From NCBI GenBank assembly GCA_016710525.1, contig JADJVQ010000002.1, forward strand, positions 186,001-250,000: a DNA stretch of 64,000 nucleotides, in the 5' to 3' direction. The stretch comes from Burkholderiaceae bacterium (GTDB lineage: Bacteria > Pseudomonadota > Gammaproteobacteria > Burkholderiales > Burkholderiaceae_E). Both the position numbers and the translations under genes were made by a program. Shown here one piece after another: positions 9,680 through 18,656 of this stretch (positions are counted from its first letter, which is position 1; each line of letters begins with the position of its first letter). A model generated the notes under the pieces. It ran no database searches. It saw only the letters and a program-made list of their open reading frames with translations, and was not told the origin of the DNA.

Positions 9680-10179
9680 TCAGGTGCTGGTGCCCGCCTG
9701 CGGGATCAGTTCGCAACCGTCGATGCGCCAGGTGCCGTCGGCCTGGCGCTGCATCCGGTACAGGGCGACCCAGAGCCGGCTGTTGCCATCGGCAAGCCGC
9801 ACCGGCTGGTAGACGGCGCCCCCGCCTCCCGTGGCGCCAGGAAGCTGACCGAGCTCGGGCGATAAACCACCGGATAGGCCTGCCGGACCATGGCCAGGAA
9901 GTGATCGGGAGAACCGAACTGGCGCCGGATTCCCGGTGAAGCGAACGAAAATGCGGCAATGCCGTCGTCGGCAGCGAAGGCGTCGAGCTGCGCTTCGATC
10001 ACCTGGCGCAGTTGTGCGGACTGCGCCGCATCGAGCGCCGGGCCGGGGTGCCCGGGCGGGGCAGGGAGCACGGGCTGACCGGACTGTGGCGGCGAGGCTG
10101 GCCGTGCTGTCTGCGGCCAGGCAGGTGCCGACGCCAGCAGCGCCATGGCAAGGCACAAGACCCGCAGTCGATCCGTCAT
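9680..10179 (-). pseudogene. Secreted DUF4864-type protein, frameshifted
   Basis: The first frame encodes a signal peptide (MTDRLRVLCLAMALLASAPAWPQ, likely cut after a small residue), a Pro-rich linker and a DUF4864-like domain beginning with VIEAQLDAFAADDGIAAFSFASPGIR. Conserved protein continues in the next frame as VYQPVRLADGNSRLWVALY and ends ADGTWRIDGCELIP. One base added to the C run at 9819-9823 joins the halves into about 166 residues. GGAGG lies upstream of ATG 10179. DUF4864 proteins are small exported proteins of unknown function. It stands alone between the Lrp-type gene and a dehydrogenase operon on the same strand. Confidence 0.75.
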
Positions 10180-10289
10180 GTCGTGACCTCCTGCAGTCAG
10201 GATAGCGCCAATCGCCGCCCGCGCAAGGATCCCCACGAAGCAAAACGCCCCGTCGATGCGCACATCGGCGGGGCGCCTGGGCGCCTGGG

Positions 10290-10308
10290 CGCCAGGTCGA
10301 GCCTGGCG
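10290..10308 (-). terminator. Hairpin downstream of acyl-CoA dehydrogenase operon
   Basis: CGCCAGG at 10290-10296 pairs with 10302-10308 across a five-base loop, 18 bases after the end of the minus-strand dehydrogenase gene. Repeats of GGGCGCCTGG flank it. No T run follows, so intrinsic termination is only a possibility. Confidence 0.35.
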
Positions 10309-10325
10309 TCAGGTCGGGCCGGGCG

Positions 10326-11462
10326 TCAGCCCAGCGCCGCGTAGCGCTCCAGATGATGGTCGGCGTCGCCGAAGCGCTGCGCGATCATGGTGAGGCGGCG
10401 GAAGTTGTGCGAGACCTTCAGCTCCTCGGTCATGCCCATGCCACCGTGCAGTTGCACGGATTCCTGGCTGACCTGGCGGGCGGCGTCGGCGATCTTCACC
10501 TTGGCCGACGACACCGCGCGCTTGCGCTCGCTGGCATCCCCGCCGGCATCGACCTTGGTCGCGGCCAGGATCGCCATCGAGCGGGCCTGCTCGCAGACGA
10601 TGTACATGTCGACCATGCGGTGCTGCAGCGCCTGGAACGAGCCGATCGCCTGGCCGAACTGCTTGCGGGTCTTCAGGTATTCCAGCGTGGCGTCATTGGC
10701 GTTCTTCATGCAGCCGATCGCGTCCGCGCACAGCAGCGCCGTGGCGAAGTCGATCGCCTCCTCGATCAGCGGCAGCGCGCCGTCCTTGGGACCGAGCAGG
10801 GCGTCGGCACCCAGCTTCACGCCGGCGAAGCGGACGTCGGCGGCACGTTGGCCGTCCACGGTGCGGTTCGCGCTCAGGCTCACGCCCGCGGCCTTGGCGT
10901 CGACGACGAACAGGCTCAAGCCAGTGGCATCGCCCGCCTTGCCGGCGGTGCGCGCCGACACGATCAGCTTGCCGGCGCTCGGCGCGCCGATGACCACGCT
11001 CTTCTCGCCATCGAGCACCCAGCCCTCGCCGGCCGCCTTCGCGGTGGTCTTGGCGCCCGTCAGGTCGTAGCGGCTGGCCGGTTCGAGATAGGCGAAGGCG
11101 AGCTTGAGCTTGCCGTCGATCAGGCCCGGCAGGATCGCCTGGCGCTGCGCCGCCGACCCGCCGCGCGACACCAGCCGGCCGGCCAGCCCGATGTTGTCGA
11201 GCAGGGGCTCGACCACCAGGGCTTCGCCGCAGGCTTCCATCGGCGCCATCAGGTCGACCGCGCCGCCGCCGAAGCCGCCATCGGCCTCGGGCAGGGCGAT
11301 CGCGGTCAGGCCCATCTCGGCAAACGTGGACCAGGCCGCATCGCTCAGACCGCTGGGCGACTTGATGATGGCCTTGCGCTTTTCGAAGTCGTACTCGTTG
11401 GCCAGGTACTTGCGGATCGAGTCGGCCAACTGCTGCTGTTCTTCGGTGTATTCAAAGTTCAT
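10326..11462 (-). CDS. Acyl-CoA dehydrogenase (smaller, diverged subunit type)
   Basis: This 378-residue acyl-CoA dehydrogenase-family protein starts MNFEYTEEQ and has the C-terminal signatures TRKQFGQAIGSFQALQHR and QLHGGMGMTEELKVS. Its middle domain is less conserved, with AFAYLEPASRYD in place of the usual TEPxxGSD block. In actinobacteria and proteobacteria such weakly conserved members often form heteromers with a canonical partner; the canonical dehydrogenase at 11479-12660 lies directly upstream with 16 bases between. A heterotetrameric dehydrogenase for a bulky acyl-CoA is therefore plausible, by analogy with the paired dehydrogenases of steroid degradation, but is not shown by sequence alone. 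Confidence 0.9.
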   Translation of the reverse strand: MNFEYTEEQQQLADSIRKYLANEYDFEKRKAIIKSPSGLSDAAWSTFAEMGLTAIALPEADGGFGGGAVDLMAPMEACGEALVVEPLLDNIGLAGRLVSRGGSAAQRQAILPGLIDGKLKLAFAYLEPASRYDLTGAKTTAKAAGEGWVLDGEKSVVIGAPSAGKLIVSARTAGKAGDATGLSLFVVDAKAAGVSLSANRTVDGQRAADVRFAGVKLGADALLGPKDGALPLIEEAIDFATALLCADAIGCMKNANDATLEYLKTRKQFGQAIGSFQALQHRMVDMYIVCEQARSMAILAATKVDAGGDASERKRAVSSAKVKIADAARQVSQESVQLHGGMGMTEELKVSHNFRRLTMIAQRFGDADHHLERYAALG

Positions 11463-11478
11463 GTCGGATTCCTCGCGC

Positions 11479-12660
<1,182 letters not shown>

Positions 12661-12819
12661 GGCGGATTCCTCTTGAGCGAATTGAACCGGCTTGCGCCGC
12701 CGGCAGTCGTGTGGTCAGCCCATCATCATAGCGATCCGCGATGCGGAACCATGCCGCACCGCAGCGAACGCGGCGGCGGGCGCTGGGCCAACAGTATTGC
12801 GGAACGACCCGCCGGCGGC

Positions 12820-13626
12820 TCAGCCGGGGACACTTTCCCGGAACCGCGAGCCAGGCGCCGGCGGCGTCTCGGGCGGGCCGGCGAAGCACTGGGCGATGGC
12901 CATCCAGCGGGTGGCCGCCTCGCCGGCCACCTTGAGGCGTGTGTCGGCAATGTTGCGGACCTGGGTGACCACCTGGCAGAACTCGGTGGCGCTGCCTTCG
13001 ATCAGCTCGGTTTCGCTGGCGTCGTTCCAGGTCCAGATCGCGCCCGAGGGTGCGGTCAGGCGCACATGCGGCGCGAGCGCCGGCAGCGGCTGCTTGTGCG
13101 TGGCGAAGGTCCAGCCGAAGGTATTGACGCCCAGCACCGCGATGTTGCGGATCCGGTCGGTGTCCACCCGTTCGACCCCCAGCAGGTCGTACACGGCCTG
13201 GCCGTGCGCCCAGGTTTCCATCAGCCGCGCGGTGATCGACGAGCGCGCGCTCATGTCCGGGCCGGCCCACTTCACCCGCTGCTTGGGATCGGCCTTCTGG
13301 AAGTGATCGGTCACCTGGCGGAACTGCTCGCGCCAGGCCCGCAGCAGTGTCTGGCCCCTGAGCGGGCCGGCCCAGCGCTTCTCGTAGGCACGCATCGTCG
13401 AGGTCTTCAGGCATGCGTTCAGGTCGGCCATCAGGGTCACGAAGGCCGGTTCGTCGATCAGCGCCTTTTGCACTGCCGCATTCCAGAAGTGCAGATGCGT
13501 GATCACCTCGTTGATGGTCCATTGCTTGAATCGCGACGGGCGCTCGAAATCGGCCTCCTGCAGCGGGGCGAGCAGCTGGTAGAGCGCTTCGGATTCGTCG
13601 CGGAAATCGGCGGGCTGTTCGAACAT
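12820..13626 (-). CDS. TIGR03084-like protein (DinB/maleylpyruvate isomerase-like fold)
   Basis: This 268-residue protein begins with a four-helix-bundle region resembling the TIGR03084 and mycothiol-dependent maleylpyruvate isomerase family. The family's metal-site histidines are represented by INEVITHLHFWN near residue 43 and METWAHGQAVYDLLG near residue 160. TIGR03084 members accompany acyl-CoA catabolism genes but have no established reaction. It lies upstream of the two dehydrogenases on the same strand after a 159-bp gap, and divergent from the VOC gene at 13768. The family call is from recalled sequence patterns; function is unassigned. Confidence 0.65.
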   Translation of the reverse strand: MFEQPADFRDESEALYQLLAPLQEADFERPSRFKQWTINEVITHLHFWNAAVQKALIDEPAFVTLMADLNACLKTSTMRAYEKRWAGPLRGQTLLRAWREQFRQVTDHFQKADPKQRVKWAGPDMSARSSITARLMETWAHGQAVYDLLGVERVDTDRIRNIAVLGVNTFGWTFATHKQPLPALAPHVRLTAPSGAIWTWNDASETELIEGSATEFCQVVTQVRNIADTRLKVAGEAATRWMAIAQCFAGPPETPPAPGSRFRESVPG

Positions 13627-13767
13627 GGGCGGTGCTCCGGTGGAGGGCTGACGCAGATGCGCCAGCGTACCAGCGGCGCGGCCGCGATGGGCTGGCCCGC
13701 AGCGCTGCGCGGAACGCGGGCGCCCGGGCTACACTGATCGCAACCTCTATCCCCGAAGGACATCCTG

Positions 13768-14244
13768 ATGGCCAGCATCAAGAGAATCGATCACGTGGCG
13801 ATCGCCGTGCGCGACGTCGACCAGGCGACCGAGCAGTACGTCAAGCTGCTCAATGCCGTGCACATCCGCACCGAAACGCTGCGCGAAAAGGCCGGCCTGG
13901 TCAAGGTTGCCTACATGCAGATCGGCGAGAACGTGCTGTCGCTGGTGCAGTCGCTGGAGGAGGACGGCTTCATCAACCAGCACATCGCCAAACACGGCGA
14001 AGGCCTGCATCACATGGGTCTCGAAGTGGACGATCTGAACGAATTCATCCAGGAAGTGGAAGGCAAGGGTTTCAAGATCCCGCTGCGCGACGAATTCAGC
14101 AATCGCGACGAGGTCGTGCTCAGGCCTCGCGACTCGTCGGGCGTGGTGCTGCAGATCCTGCAGTGGAAGGGCGGCAGCGACGCGACGGTCGAGGATCGCA
14201 TCGAGCGCATCCGCAACCTGCAGAACCAGCCCGAGGAAAAATGA
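13768..14244 (+). CDS. VOC-family protein, methylmalonyl-CoA epimerase-like
   Basis: This 158-residue protein of the vicinal-oxygen-chelate superfamily most resembles methylmalonyl-CoA epimerase. The paired beta-alpha-beta modules begin at IDHVAIAVRD and LHHMGLEVDD. Three expected metal ligands can be placed (His9, Gln61, His81/82), but the fourth, normally Glu in a GVLIEL-type strand, is Gln129 here (GVVLQIL). This casts doubt on epimerase activity; a lyase or binding role for another CoA ester or acid is possible. It precedes the GntR regulator by 14 bases on the same strand and is probably co-transcribed with it. Confidence 0.8.
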   Translation: MASIKRIDHVAIAVRDVDQATEQYVKLLNAVHIRTETLREKAGLVKVAYMQIGENVLSLVQSLEEDGFINQHIAKHGEGLHHMGLEVDDLNEFIQEVEGKGFKIPLRDEFSNRDEVVLRPRDSSGVVLQILQWKGGSDATVEDRIERIRNLQNQPEEK

Positions 14245-14258
14245 TCGCGGGCTGAACC

Positions 14259-15098
14259 ATGCCCCGGCGCGCGGACACCCTGGCCTTCGGCAAGCTCGAA
14301 CTCGCGGTCGACAGCACGCGGCACATCGCGCTGTATGTGCAGCTGGCGGGCATCTTCCGGCACAAGGTGGTCTCGCGCGCCTGGCCCGCCGGTCAGCGCC
14401 TGCCGAACTTCGAGACGCTGGCCGATCAGTTCAAGGTGGCGCGAATCACGGTGCGCCAGGCGGTTGCGCTGCTGGTTCACGAGGGCCTGCTGACCAGCAC
14501 GCGCGGGCGTGGCACCTTCGTCTGCGATGTCGGCCAGCGGCCCGAGCCGGCTGTCTCGGCCGCGATGGACGCGATGAGTCCCGAGGCCGGCGACCTGCGC
14601 ATCCGCATCCTGTCGAAGGCGCGCGCCGGACCGATACCGCCCGAATACCGTGGCGAACACGGCGCCTTCGATTCGTATACCGAGATCACCAAGGTGCATC
14701 TGCACGACGGCCAGCCCTTCGGCGTCGTTCATGTGTTCGTGGCCGACGAGGTGTTCCAGACATTCGCGAAGCGGGCGATCGAAAAGCGCAAGATCCTGCG
14801 GATGGTGATGAATGGCGAGCCCCGCCACGCGTGCAGCCTCGAGCAGACCATGACGGTCGAGCCGGCCGATTTCGTGCTGTCCGAACACCTCGGCTATCCG
14901 TTCGGCTCGCCGGTGGCGCGCATCCTGAGGCGGATCATCGATGACCGGGGCCGCCTCAGTTACGCGGGTGTGTCGTGGTACCGCGGCGACCTGTTCGTGA
15001 TGCGCACGACCCTGCCCCGCTCGCTGGTGCTCGACCACCCGCCGTCGCTGATCGCGCCCACGTCGCGCAAGCCCGGCAAGCCCGGCAGTCGCGGCTAA
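14259..15098 (+). CDS. GntR-family transcriptional regulator (HutC/UTRA type)
   Basis: This 279-residue regulator has an N-terminal winged helix (residues about 24-90, with LADQFKVARITVRQAVALL and the wing TRGRGTFV) and a C-terminal UTRA ligand-binding domain (about 115-255, ending SYAGVSWYRGDLFVMRT). UTRA proteins release DNA when they bind a small pathway metabolite. Its last codons overlap a dyad centred on 15108 that lies over the promoter of the next gene, and a related dyad precedes the tctC-CoA-transferase operon at 18645. It is therefore the probable local repressor of both; this is inference from site position and similarity. Confidence 0.9.
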   Translation: MPRRADTLAFGKLELAVDSTRHIALYVQLAGIFRHKVVSRAWPAGQRLPNFETLADQFKVARITVRQAVALLVHEGLLTSTRGRGTFVCDVGQRPEPAVSAAMDAMSPEAGDLRIRILSKARAGPIPPEYRGEHGAFDSYTEITKVHLHDGQPFGVVHVFVADEVFQTFAKRAIEKRKILRMVMNGEPRHACSLEQTMTVEPADFVLSEHLGYPFGSPVARILRRIIDDRGRLSYAGVSWYRGDLFVMRTTLPRSLVLDHPPSLIAPTSRKPGKPGSRG

Positions 15099-15122
15099 AA
15101 AGCCTATAACAAGACTTTTAGC
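15094..15122. promoter_or_regulatory. Candidate GntR operator upstream of acyl-CoA dehydrogenase
   Basis: GCTAAAA at 15094-15100 is an exact inverted repeat of TTTTAGC at 15116-15122, and the right half extends to GACTTTTAGC. It overlaps the stop codon of the GntR gene and sits just upstream of a TACAAT -10 box, where a bound repressor would block RNA polymerase. The half-site TAAAAGTC recurs at 18634-18641. Confidence 0.6.
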
Positions 15123-15124
15123 GC

Positions 15125-15130
15125 TACAAT
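15125..15130 (+). promoter_or_regulatory. Candidate -10 box of acyl-CoA dehydrogenase gene
   Basis: TACAAT lies 50 bases before the ATG at 15181, in an AT-rich patch that stands out from the surrounding GC-rich sequence. No good -35 hexamer is visible; the corresponding position is inside the operator-like dyad. Confidence 0.5.
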
Positions 15131-15180
15131 TTTTTCATCCCGTCCGGTGATGCGCGCGCCGGCCCCTCCCAGGAGAACCC

Positions 15181-16338
15181 ATGAGCCTGCATGATCCGGA
15201 ACTGCCCGAAGAACTGCGACTGCTGCGCGAGACCACGCGCCGCTTCATGCGCGAGGAAGTCAAGCCGGCCGAGGACAAGGTCGAGCATGATGCCTGCTCG
15301 CTGCCCCCGGAGCTGCTCGAGCCGCTGCAGCGCAAAGCCAAGCAGATCGGCCTGTGGGCCGTGCGCGCGCCGCTCGAGTACGGCGGCGCAGGCCTGAATC
15401 TTCTGGGTGCGGCGATTGTTGCCGAGGAGACCTCGCGCTGCCGGATGGGCGCCTACATTCCCGCCTGCGGATCGATCGGCTCCAACCCGCCCAATCCGAT
15501 TCTGTTCGGCACGCCGCAGCAGATCGAGCGCTTCGCGGTGCCCGCGATCCGCGACGGCCGCAAAGCCTATGTCGCCATCACCGAAGCCAGCGGCGGCTCC
15601 GATCCGGCCCGTTCGATCCGCACGCGCGCGGTGCGCCACGGTGACCGCTATGTGATCAACGGCGCCAAGATGTGGATCACCGGCGCCAAGCAGGCCGACT
15701 GGGGCCTGCTGTTCGCACGCACCGGCGAGCAGGGCCAGCGTGGCGGCATCACCTGCTTCATCATCGACGGCCACCCTAAGGGCATCAAGTTCACCGAGAT
15801 CCCGGTGATCCGTTCGTACTCGCCGTACGAGGTGGTGTTCGAGGATGTCGAGATCCCGGTCGAGAACCGCCTGGGCGAAGAAGGGCAGGGATTCGCGCTG
15901 TGCGAAAAATGGCTGGTCGAGGGGCGCGTGCCCTATGCGGCCGGCACGATCGGAATCGCGCAGGAAGCGCTCGAGCTCGCGATCGGCTGGGCGCGTGAGC
16001 GCGTGGTATTCGGCAGCCCGCTGGCCGACAAGCAGGCGATCCAGTGGATGATCGCCGACAGCGAGATGGAGCTGCGCGCGGCCCGCCTGCTGGTCTACGA
16101 GGCGGCGCGGCGCGCCGATGCGGGACTGGCATTCAAGACCGAAGCATCGATCGCGAAGGTGGTCGCCACCGAGACCGCCGGGCGCGTGGTCGACCGCTGC
16201 ATCCAGATCATGGGCGGCATGGGCGTGGCCAAGGCGATGCCGCTGGAGCGCTGGTACCGCGAAATGCGCGTCAAGCGGATCGGCGAAGGCCCCTCCGAAG
16301 TGCACCGTATGGTGCTGGCGCGCCAGCTGCTGGGGTAG
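15181..16338 (+). CDS. Acyl-CoA dehydrogenase
   Basis: This 385-residue acyl-CoA dehydrogenase has VAITEASGGSDPARSIRT in the middle domain, YVINGAKMWITGAKQADWG, and the C-terminal QIMGGMGVAKAMPLERWYREMR followed by RIGEGPSEVHRMVLARQLLG. AGGAGA precedes the ATG. It lies immediately downstream of the GntR gene behind a dyad that also marks the tctC-CoA-transferase operon ending 83 bp beyond it. Together these encode capture of a carboxylate (TctC), its CoA activation (CaiB/BaiF) and dehydrogenation, a small catabolic module for an unknown acid. Confidence 0.93.
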   Translation: MSLHDPELPEELRLLRETTRRFMREEVKPAEDKVEHDACSLPPELLEPLQRKAKQIGLWAVRAPLEYGGAGLNLLGAAIVAEETSRCRMGAYIPACGSIGSNPPNPILFGTPQQIERFAVPAIRDGRKAYVAITEASGGSDPARSIRTRAVRHGDRYVINGAKMWITGAKQADWGLLFARTGEQGQRGGITCFIIDGHPKGIKFTEIPVIRSYSPYEVVFEDVEIPVENRLGEEGQGFALCEKWLVEGRVPYAAGTIGIAQEALELAIGWARERVVFGSPLADKQAIQWMIADSEMELRAARLLVYEAARRADAGLAFKTEASIAKVVATETAGRVVDRCIQIMGGMGVAKAMPLERWYREMRVKRIGEGPSEVHRMVLARQLLG

Positions 16339-16340
16339 TC

Positions 16341-16371
16341 GCGCTGCGCACCGGCGGCGCGCGCGCAGCGC
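16341..16371. terminator. Hairpin between convergent dehydrogenase and CoA-transferase genes
   Basis: GCGCTGCGC at 16341-16349 pairs perfectly with 16363-16371 across a 13-base loop, directly after the dehydrogenase stop and about 50 bases from the convergent CoA-transferase stop. There is no T run; position suggests a shared terminator. Confidence 0.4.
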
Positions 16372-16420
16372 GCCTGTGGCTCGTCCGAGCGCCGCCGCCG
16401 GATCGGCCGCTGCGGGCCCT

Positions 16421-17632
16421 CTACTCCTCTGGCGTCGCCGAGAAAGCGCCCTGGCGCTCGAGTGCGCCGAAACCTTCGGCATCCACGCCCAGGAACTCGC
16501 TCAGCACTTCCCGGTTGTGTTCGCCCAGCCGGGGGCTGGGCGGGAGGTCGCCGCGCGGCAGGTCGCTGAACACGATCGGACTGTCGTGCACCAGCGTGCG
16601 GCCGTATTCGGGGTGGTCGATCCAGCGGATCATGCCGGTGGCATGCAGGTGCGGATCGACGACGACCTCGTGCAGTTCCTGCACGGGCGCGCAGGGCACC
16701 CGGGCGGCGATCAGGCGGGCGGACAGGGCAGCGCGGGTCTGGGTCGCGGTGCGCTCAGACACCACGCGATCGACCTCGTCCATGTTCCGGATGCGGGCCG
16801 CGCTGCTGGAAAATCGCGGATCGTCGGCCAGGTCGCCGAGCTCCAGCGCCTGCACCACGCCCTTCCAGTGCTTTTCGTTGATCGACAGGATGGCGAAGTA
16901 ACCATCGCTGGCCGGGTAGACGTTGTAGGGCGCGATCGACAGGCCACCATGGCGGTTGCCGGTGCGCACCGCGTGGGTCTCGCCCTCGCGGTGCAGGCCC
17001 AGGTTGGAGACCAGTGTGGGGTAGACCGAATCGAGCATCGCGACCTCGACGGTGCTGCCCTGGCCGGTGGCGGCTCGGCGCAGCAGCGCAGTGACGATGG
17101 CTCCGTACAGATGCGCACCGCCGAAGAAGTCGCAGATGGCCGGGCCGGCCTTCACCGGCGGCGCGTCGGGCGTGCCGGTCACGCTCATCACGCCGGACAT
17201 CGCCTGCATGGTCAGGTCCATCGCGGGGTAGTCGCGATAGGGGCCGCTCGTGCCGTAGCCCGAGCCGCTGGCGTAGACCAGCCGCGGATTCAGTTCGCGC
17301 AGCGCCGCCTCGCCCAGGCCCAGGCGCTGCATCACACCCGGTGCGAAGTTCTCGACCACCACGTCGGCCTTGCCGACCAGCTGCCGAAACACGTCCCGTG
17401 CGGCGGGGCTCTTGAGGTTGAGGGTGATCGCGCGCTTGCCGCCGTTCAGCGCGGCGAAAGGCATGGTCACCCCGGGGCTGCGTTCGCGCTTGCGCAGGTG
17501 TTCACCCTGCGGAGGTTCGATCTTGATCACCGTGGCGCCGGCGCGCGCCATCATGAACGTGCAGTACGGGCCGTTGTAGATTTGGGTGAGGTCCAGCACC
17601 ACGATGCCGGCCAGGGCGGGGGGCGCGCTCAC
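16421..17632 (-). CDS. CaiB/BaiF (class III) CoA-transferase
   Basis: This 403-residue class III CoA-transferase moves CoA from a donor acyl-CoA to a free acid. It has the N-terminal GIVVLDLTQIYNGPYCTFMMARAGATVIKIEPP, the NFAPGVMQRLGLG block, and the catalytic Asp in PAMDLTMQAMSG. The GTG start overlaps the upstream tctC stop (GTGA), which implies translational coupling and fixes the start. The pairing with a periplasmic TctC protein suggests that the bound acid is the CoA acceptor. A long frame reading from 18616 into this gene exists only because of the frameshift in tctC and is not a real fusion. Confidence 0.92.
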   Translation of the reverse strand: MSAPPALAGIVVLDLTQIYNGPYCTFMMARAGATVIKIEPPQGEHLRKRERSPGVTMPFAALNGGKRAITLNLKSPAARDVFRQLVGKADVVVENFAPGVMQRLGLGEAALRELNPRLVYASGSGYGTSGPYRDYPAMDLTMQAMSGVMSVTGTPDAPPVKAGPAICDFFGGAHLYGAIVTALLRRAATGQGSTVEVAMLDSVYPTLVSNLGLHREGETHAVRTGNRHGGLSIAPYNVYPASDGYFAILSINEKHWKGVVQALELGDLADDPRFSSSAARIRNMDEVDRVVSERTATQTRAALSARLIAARVPCAPVQELHEVVVDPHLHATGMIRWIDHPEYGRTLVHDSPIVFSDLPRGDLPPSPRLGEHNREVLSEFLGVDAEGFGALERQGAFSATPEE

Positions 17633-18616
17633 TCGGGCTGGATTCCGGACGCCTTGACGGCCCGGGCCCAGTTCTCGACTTCGCTGCGGACGAACTCGCC
17701 AAACTGTTCGGGGCTCATCGGCGTGGGCTCGGTACCGCTCTTCACGGCTTGCTCCTGGTATTCGCGGCTGCTCATCGCGGTATGCATCAGCTTGTTCAGC
17801 CGATCGATGACCGGCCGCGGTGTGCCGGCCGGCACGAAGGCTCCCGACCACGCGACCAGATCGACCGGCACGCCGGCTTCGGCCATGGTGGGCACATCGG
17901 GCAGGCTGCCCACGCGGCGGTTGCCGGTGACCCCGAGCGCGCGCAGCTGTCCGCTCTTGACCAGCGGCACCGCGGGCGACAGGTCGGGAAACATGAAATC
18001 GATCTGGCCGCTGATGACATCGACGATTGCCTGCGGCGTGCCCTTGTAGGGGACGTGCACGACCTCGCCGCCGATAAGCGAACGGTACATCTCGGCGCCG
18101 ACACGCGAGGACGTGTTGCCGCTGGCGAAGTTGACTTTGCCCGGACTGCGCCGGATGCGCTCCGAGAGCTCGGCCACCGATTTGGGCGCATCGGGCGCTG
18201 CACGGACGATCAGCAGCATCGGCGACTTGTTCAGCAGCGTGACCGGCGCGAAGTCCTTGGCGGGGTCGTAGGGGAGCTTCTTGTACAGCGACAGATTGAC
18301 CGCCTGCGTGGTCATCGTGGTGACGAACACGGTATAGCCGTCGGCCGGTGCCTGCGCGGCAGCCTGCGCCGCGATCAGGCCATTGCCGCCCGCCCGGTTG
18401 TCGACCACCACCGGCTGACCGGTCTGGATGCTGACCTGCTGGGCGAGGATGCGCGCACCGATGTCGGTGCCGCTGCCCGGCGGAAAGGGCAGGATGAAGC
18501 GGATTGCCTTCGATGGATAGGCGGCGGCGCCGGCCAGCCGTCTGGGCCAGTGCCGGGGAGCTCAGTGTGGCGGCGGCCACCAGGCCGGTCAGGACTATCC
18601 GCAGCGGGCGGTACAT
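17629..18616 (-). pseudogene. TctC/Bug-family solute-binding protein, frameshifted near the signal peptide
   Basis: The protein is a periplasmic tripartite-tricarboxylate-transporter receptor (Bug family). The first frame gives a clear signal peptide (MYRPLRIVLTGLVAAATLSSPALAQ). The mature protein continues in another frame with YPSKAIRFILPFPPGSGTD, then QPVVVDNRAGGNGLIAAQ, FMFPDLSPAVPLVKSGQLRALGVT and VPTMAEAG, all family signatures. Removing one base of the CC at 18538-18539 joins them (ALAQTLAGAAAYPSK), giving about 328 residues. No TctA/TctB membrane genes are nearby, as is common for the expanded Bug families of Burkholderiales. It is the first gene of the operon with the CoA-transferase, behind the dyad at 18634-18656. 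Confidence 0.85.
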
Positions 18617-18633
18617 CAGTTCACCTCTGGCAA

Positions 18634-18656
18634 TAAAAGTCCAACTCTAGATTTTA
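18634..18656. promoter_or_regulatory. Second candidate GntR operator, upstream of tctC-CoA-transferase operon
   Basis: TAAAAGTC at 18634-18641 faces GATTTTA at 18650-18656 as an imperfect dyad, centred 29 bases before the tctC start and overlapping the end of the exporter gene. The half-site matches the reverse of GACTTTTA at 15113-15120. TAAAAT read on the minus strand (18656-18651) could serve as a -10 box. Confidence 0.55.

Noticed and set aside
16421..18616. A 731-residue TctC/CoA-transferase fusion
   Set aside because: The middle is Arg/Gly-rich noise in the wrong frame; the real TctC sequence is in another frame and the CoA-transferase has its own GTG start.
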